Source of the DNA: Mimachlamys varia
Taxonomy: Eukaryota > Mollusca > Bivalvia > Pectinida > Pectinidae
Direction: 5' to 3'
Length of the DNA stretch: 64,000 nt
Assembly: GCA_947623455.1 (NCBI GenBank)
Contig: OX392543.1
Location: 16,986,757-17,050,756, forward strand
Part shown: piece by piece, positions 60,532 through 64,000 of the stretch
Numbering within the stretch: the stretch's first letter is position 1
Layout: each line of letters begins with the position of its first letter
Position numbers and translations under genes: made by a program
The notes under the pieces: generated by a model
What the model was told of the DNA's origin: nothing
The model's database searches: none
What the model saw: the letters and a program-made list of their open reading frames with translations, nothing else

Positions 60532-60618
60532 AGTTAACCCATCCATCCTGAAATTCCATAATGAACTATTCCAATCTATGAATTAAAAGTGTTCAAATGT
60601 GTCTTCAGGGTGAATGAA
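60532..60618 (-). mobile_element. Hairpin MITE family copy 15
   Basis: TTAACCCATCCATCCTGAAA at the left; GTTCAAATGTGTCTTCAGGG and TGAATGA at the right. Confidence 0.83.
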
Positions 60619-60796
60619 TATGGAAACAGGTTGTTTAACTTCAATGAAGGCCCTGTGCAAATTATAAACTCTTCAAATTTATTGAAAAAGTAAGATAAAA
60701 AAAGATACACCATTTTGTGCCTTGACACGGCCTCTTTACCCCATAAAATGGTAGTGGACCCTTCCTCCATTGATTATGTGTAGAATTTGTGAGTAC

Positions 60797-61240
60797 AGGT
60801 CATCTTACTAGCCTCAGCTAGAGGGATTTCCCTTTAGTCAAGTGGTAGGGTCTCCGACTAGAGACTGAAGGGTTGCTAGTTCGAACCCTGGTGGGGGCAG
60901 ATTTGGTTTTTTCATTACTCAATATTACAGATTTGGTGCCGTTGACTACTCCAAAGGAGGAAGTGTAGTGTAGATGTTGATGTTACAGGTCTCTTTTCTA
61001 GCCTCAGCTAGAAGGAATTTCCCTTCAGTCAAGTGGTAAGGTGTCGGGACTAGAGACCGAAGGGTCGCTAGTTCAAACCCATGGTGGGGCAGATTTGGTT
61101 TGGTTATTACAGATTTGGTGCCGCTGACCAGTCCAAGGGTAGAATCTATAGGAGATTGAGATGCTTCGTTGGGAAATATCGAACCCGGCTTGTTGTTGTC
61201 TTGGGGGTCAAAGACTTTGTGAAGGAGGGAGTAGTGTAGT
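60797..61240 (+). mobile_element. Two tandem tRNA-SINE units (TTTCCCTTTAG family)
   Basis: Units at 60797-60985 and 60986-61240 share AGCCTCAGCTAGAGGG-like leader, the tRNA head (TTTAGTCAAGTGGTAGGGT; GCTAGTTCGAACCCTGG as box B), GCAGATTTGGTTT, ACAGATTTGGTGCCG and GAGTAGTGTAGTACC-like tails. The head-to-tail arrangement with matching non-tRNA parts indicates segmental duplication, or two insertions at one site, rather than tRNA genes. Confidence 0.75.
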
Positions 61241-61629
61241 ACCTGACAAAAGGACTGTGGAGAGGAGTAAGGTTATGGAGATTGTCCTTACAGGATCAAC
61301 GTCCGAGAGCTGTCCAGTACTGGACTGCCAGTGGATATGTCTGTCAGTATTACAGATATATTGCTTCTTTATTATATTGTGTTCGCCCTGCGAACTCCTA
61401 TTTGTAGGGTCGCATATCTATTCATAATTTTAGTCAAAACAACATGCTGACAACTTTTCTTCTGTTGGCTTGCCAGATAAACTTGTGTGACTGTCCTCGA
61501 AAAAACTTATCTCATCTGGAGAAAGTCGATGTCAAGGTTGTACATGTAGCTATGAAAGTATATATAAGGCTTAAACATTACAAATAAGGTAGTGAAGTAC
61601 AATGTCAGTAGTACAGTATAAAAGATTGC
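61241..61629. other. Intergenic, nothing recognised
   Basis: The ORF 61161-61427 starts inside the SINE unit and is not supported as a gene. Confidence 0.45.
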
Positions 61630-61855
61630 CACAGTGGCTATGTGGTTGAAGTGTCTAACATTCTGCTACCACTAGCCTTCCACCTCTGGTTTGGGGGTTC
61701 GAGACCTACGTGGGCGGTTGTCCCCCCCCCCCCCCCCCCCCCCGCTCCACCTCCGCCTTCGGGGAACTCTGGCTTTCCTCCACTGCTAAATCCTGACACA
61801 TCTTTAAATGACCATAGCTGTTAGTAGGTCGTGAAACACCAAACCAAACTATACT
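61630..61855 (+). mobile_element. Mollusc-type tRNA-SINE with C22 tract
   Basis: Head CAGTGGCTATGTGGTTGAAG, CTACCACTAGCCTTCCACCT, box B-like GGTTCGAGACC, an internal C22 run (61722-61743), body CTCTGGCTTTCCTCC, and tail TTTAAATGACCATAGCTGTT ending AAACCAAAC. Same family as 32988-33173. The proline-run ORF across it is an artefact of the C tract. Confidence 0.85.
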
Positions 61856-62220
61856 TCTCATCAAAACTCGTACAAATAGTCAAATAAGAGACTGTTTCAC
61901 TGGAAGAAATTTCATTTTCTGTCCGATATTTTTAACTTAAGAATTTAACTGGACAACAAAGTACTAAAAAGCCTGATTGGTCTTCAAGATACCAATGCCT
62001 ACTATATATCTAGCCATGCAGCTGCCAAATCGGCTTATTTTGGAGGACACACCCAGACTTCTGACTTCTGAAATCAGCAAAATTCCTAACGTCTTGTTAT
62101 TTATCTACTTAGATTCAATTAACTCCTTTGAAAAAAAATGTTTCAAAATAACTATTTAAATGTCATATCTGGGATTTAATTCTTTTTCAGATGTCTAAGG
62201 AGCTGTAAGCAAATTCATTG
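61856..62220. other. Intergenic, nothing recognised
   Basis: A short ORF (61977-62159) with no motif. Confidence 0.45.
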
Positions 62221-62312
62221 GTTAACTCATTGACCCCTGATGTTTCTCAATGAACTATTCCAACCGTTCAATTGGAACAGTTCAAATGTGTCATCAGGGT
62301 CAGATGAATTAA
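62221..62312 (-). mobile_element. Hairpin MITE family copy 16
   Basis: GTTAACTCATTGACCCCTGA at the left; CAATTGGAACAGTTCAAATG and CATCAGGGTCAGATGAATTA at the right. Confidence 0.82.
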
Positions 62313-62397
62313 AATACTTACATGAAGGGTTCAAAATTGGAGGTTAATTTTTCAAAATAGATTTGTATTAAATTTTCTTCTATTTCAACTGGTTTGG

Positions 62398-62468
62398 CTC
62401 ATATTCACCCCAGAAATTTCAAAATGAACTTTTCCAATCTTTAAATTTGAAGAATTCAAAAGTGCATG
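62398..62468 (-). mobile_element. Hairpin MITE family copy 17 (truncated)
   Basis: CATATTCACCCCAGAAATTT and AAATGAACTTTTCCAATCTT, with AATTCAAAAGTG. The right end is gone. It lies 86 bp from copy 16. Confidence 0.68.
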
Positions 62469-62686
62469 TCCATAGAAAAAAAGAAAAATGAGTTTCTATG
62501 AAAGTATAAAATTTTTCAGTAATATTTTAGCGATATTTCTGCTCTGAAAGCATTCAGCTAAATTATGATCATGTTAATTAGTTGCTCGAAGTTGCTTCTC
62601 ACAAGAACTATTTTGGAGTGTGCCAATTCATTATTGCGCTTATCTGTTTAAATTTGGTGTTGCTAAAATCTAAAACATTAATTCTG

Positions 62687-63495
62687 ACATTCTATTTGGA
62701 CAAGAATTCAATTTCTGTTGTTAGGGTATAAGGTCCTTTCATGAAGTCCATGATTCAGCACAACAGAAATTGAATTCTTGTCCAAATAGAATGTTAAAAT
62801 GTTTTAGATTTTCGAAATCTGTCGAAATAAGGTATGTTGACTGTATGCAGTCATTCACAGGAATTTGTATTATAATCTTGACAACAGTAGTACAGTACAT
62901 TACTACTGGTCACTTCACAACAGTGTTGACCGCAGTTGTTTGGATGTCCTAACCACAAGGTGACCATCAGAAACCTAGGGTATATAATTACATGCATAAA
63001 CTGACCACCTATCTCCTCCCACCGGCCACTAATGTCACACCCTATCAACTAACTGACCGACCAGCCCACCATATCATTAACTGGTAAATACCCTTTATCC
63101 CATAGATATCATTATCGCAATTGGTTTCCATAACAACCAGCAAGTACCCATTCATTAAAAAAATTGATAAATTCAACATGTGTCTCCTTTGTAACAAAGA
63201 AAATAGATTTAATTCGACCATCTTGAGGTCAAATCTGTGGTCAAGGTAAAGTGGAAATTATAGATTAAAGCACACGTCCATCTCCTCCCGCTCAGGTTAC
63301 CTTGCAAAGCAAAGTCAACTGTTATTATTATAATATCCCCATTTATCTTATACAAACACACTCATCCCAATAAAATCAATTATCTCACCAAATTTACAAT
63401 TAAATCGTGGGTAATTCAATTTGTGTTGAATCAGGGACTTCATGAAATGACCTTACCCTAACAACAGAAATTGATTTCTTGTCCAAATAGAATGT
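62687..63495. mobile_element. Non-autonomous element with ~75-bp terminal inverted repeats
   Basis: Segment 62687-62761 (75 nt) reappears inverted at 63423-63495 with few mismatches and a 2 nt gap. Directly beside the first end, 62761-62794 is a perfect 34 bp inverted copy of 62687-62720, with weaker pairing out to about 62663 and 62813. The 0.66 kb interior is non-coding. No clear target duplication is seen, so it could be a MITE-like transposon with a nested or duplicated end. Confidence 0.75.
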
Positions 63496-64000
63496 TAAAA
63501 GGTGATTTGATGAACTTTTCAAGAGATCAGATGAAAGATATTAGAATTGTGACCTTGAAGTTAGGTCTTACAATCCATAACTATAGATATTAGGAAGATA
63601 TTTCTATAAAGAACTTAGTGCTTCTGAATTTTTGTTGTTCTTTTAAAAAGATTGAGGCTTTAGCATATACAAAATATGATTAAGTAACGTCTACAATTTT
63701 TCAGTTGCTCACCTTTTAAAGGTCTAAAACATGTTTTATACAGCAAAGAAACTTTTGATGCTCTTGAAATAGGAATTAGTGGCATTCATGCCTTGCCAAT
63801 AGTCCAATTACAATTAAACCTGTGTAAAGAGACCACCCATAGGTATGTTGAAGGGTGGTCTCTTAAAAAGCTATGGTGTCTTTGTAGAATAAATATTTAG
63901 TACAGTTAGTAAACTGTGGGCAACAAATATTGACTAGCAAGGTTGTTTCTCGAGCAGATTTGGCCATACCTGCTAATTAGCTAGCATATTGCTAAAGCAA
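63496..64000. other. Intergenic; small hairpin at 63827-63864
   Basis: AAGAGACCACCC (63827-63838) and GGGTGGTCTCTT (63853-63864) form a perfect 12 bp stem with a 14 nt loop, a typical remnant of a short inverted-repeat transposon. The window ends in unremarkable AT-rich DNA. Confidence 0.55.

Noticed and set aside
61642..61824. Proline-rich protein
   Set aside because: The proline run comes from the C22 tract inside a SINE.

Overview
This is a stretch of AT-rich animal nuclear DNA, almost certainly from a marine mollusc and probably a bivalve. That assignment is inferred from the repeats: tRNA-headed SINEs with a GGCTTTCCTCCACC body and a TTAAATGACC tail, a scattered TTATCTCCC word, many short hairpin (MITE-like) elements, and long minisatellites. 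There is nothing bacterial here: no operons, no long gene-dense ORFs, and no rRNA or functional tRNA genes.

One protein-coding gene is strongly supported. It lies on the minus strand at 34456-39311 and has two coding exons (39197-39311 and 34456-35786) separated by a 3.4 kb phase-1 intron. The spliced reading frame gives 481 residues: a myristoylation-type N-terminus (MGANNS), one fibronectin type III domain closest by eye to those of myosin light chain kinase/titin-type proteins, a Ser/Arg-rich linker with four [KR]RxS sites, a tryptophan-studded disordered region, and an acidic tail ending in a PDZ-ligand-like SAV. A TATA-like box lies upstream, and an AATAAA signal lies just after the stop. 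I read it as a membrane-tethered intracellular scaffold or adaptor, but I cannot name it.

Several weaker pieces look like exons of unrecognised genes: plus strand around 3.7-4.9 kb, plus strand at 7.06-8.6 kb (ending in an acidic C-terminus with a poly(A) signal), minus strand at 51.3-51.6 kb (also followed by AATAAA), and a possible first exon at 56.2 kb. All need transcript or homology evidence.

Everything else is non-coding and repeat-rich. 0-14 kb: a transposon-end-like inverted repeat, tandem arrays of 51, 47, 22, 38, 31 and 29 bp units (the last nearly 2 kb long, the 22 bp one loaded with CRE-like TGACGTCA), a perfect 32 bp inverted repeat, and the first copy of a ~230 bp GGGGCAT-ended element. 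14-34 kb: SINE copies, including one inserted into an older opposite-strand copy with a target duplication, a pogo-like MITE with TA flanks, and the first members of an ~88 bp hairpin family. 34-64 kb: the gene, more hairpin copies (17 recognised in the window, all between 18 and 62.5 kb), pyrimidine-rich tandem repeats, two tandem tRNA-SINE units at 61 kb, and an inverted-repeat element of ~0.8 kb at 62.7-63.5 kb.

I found no self-contained new biological system. The items most worth following up are the composite FN3 protein, the dense hairpin family and the CRE-like array.
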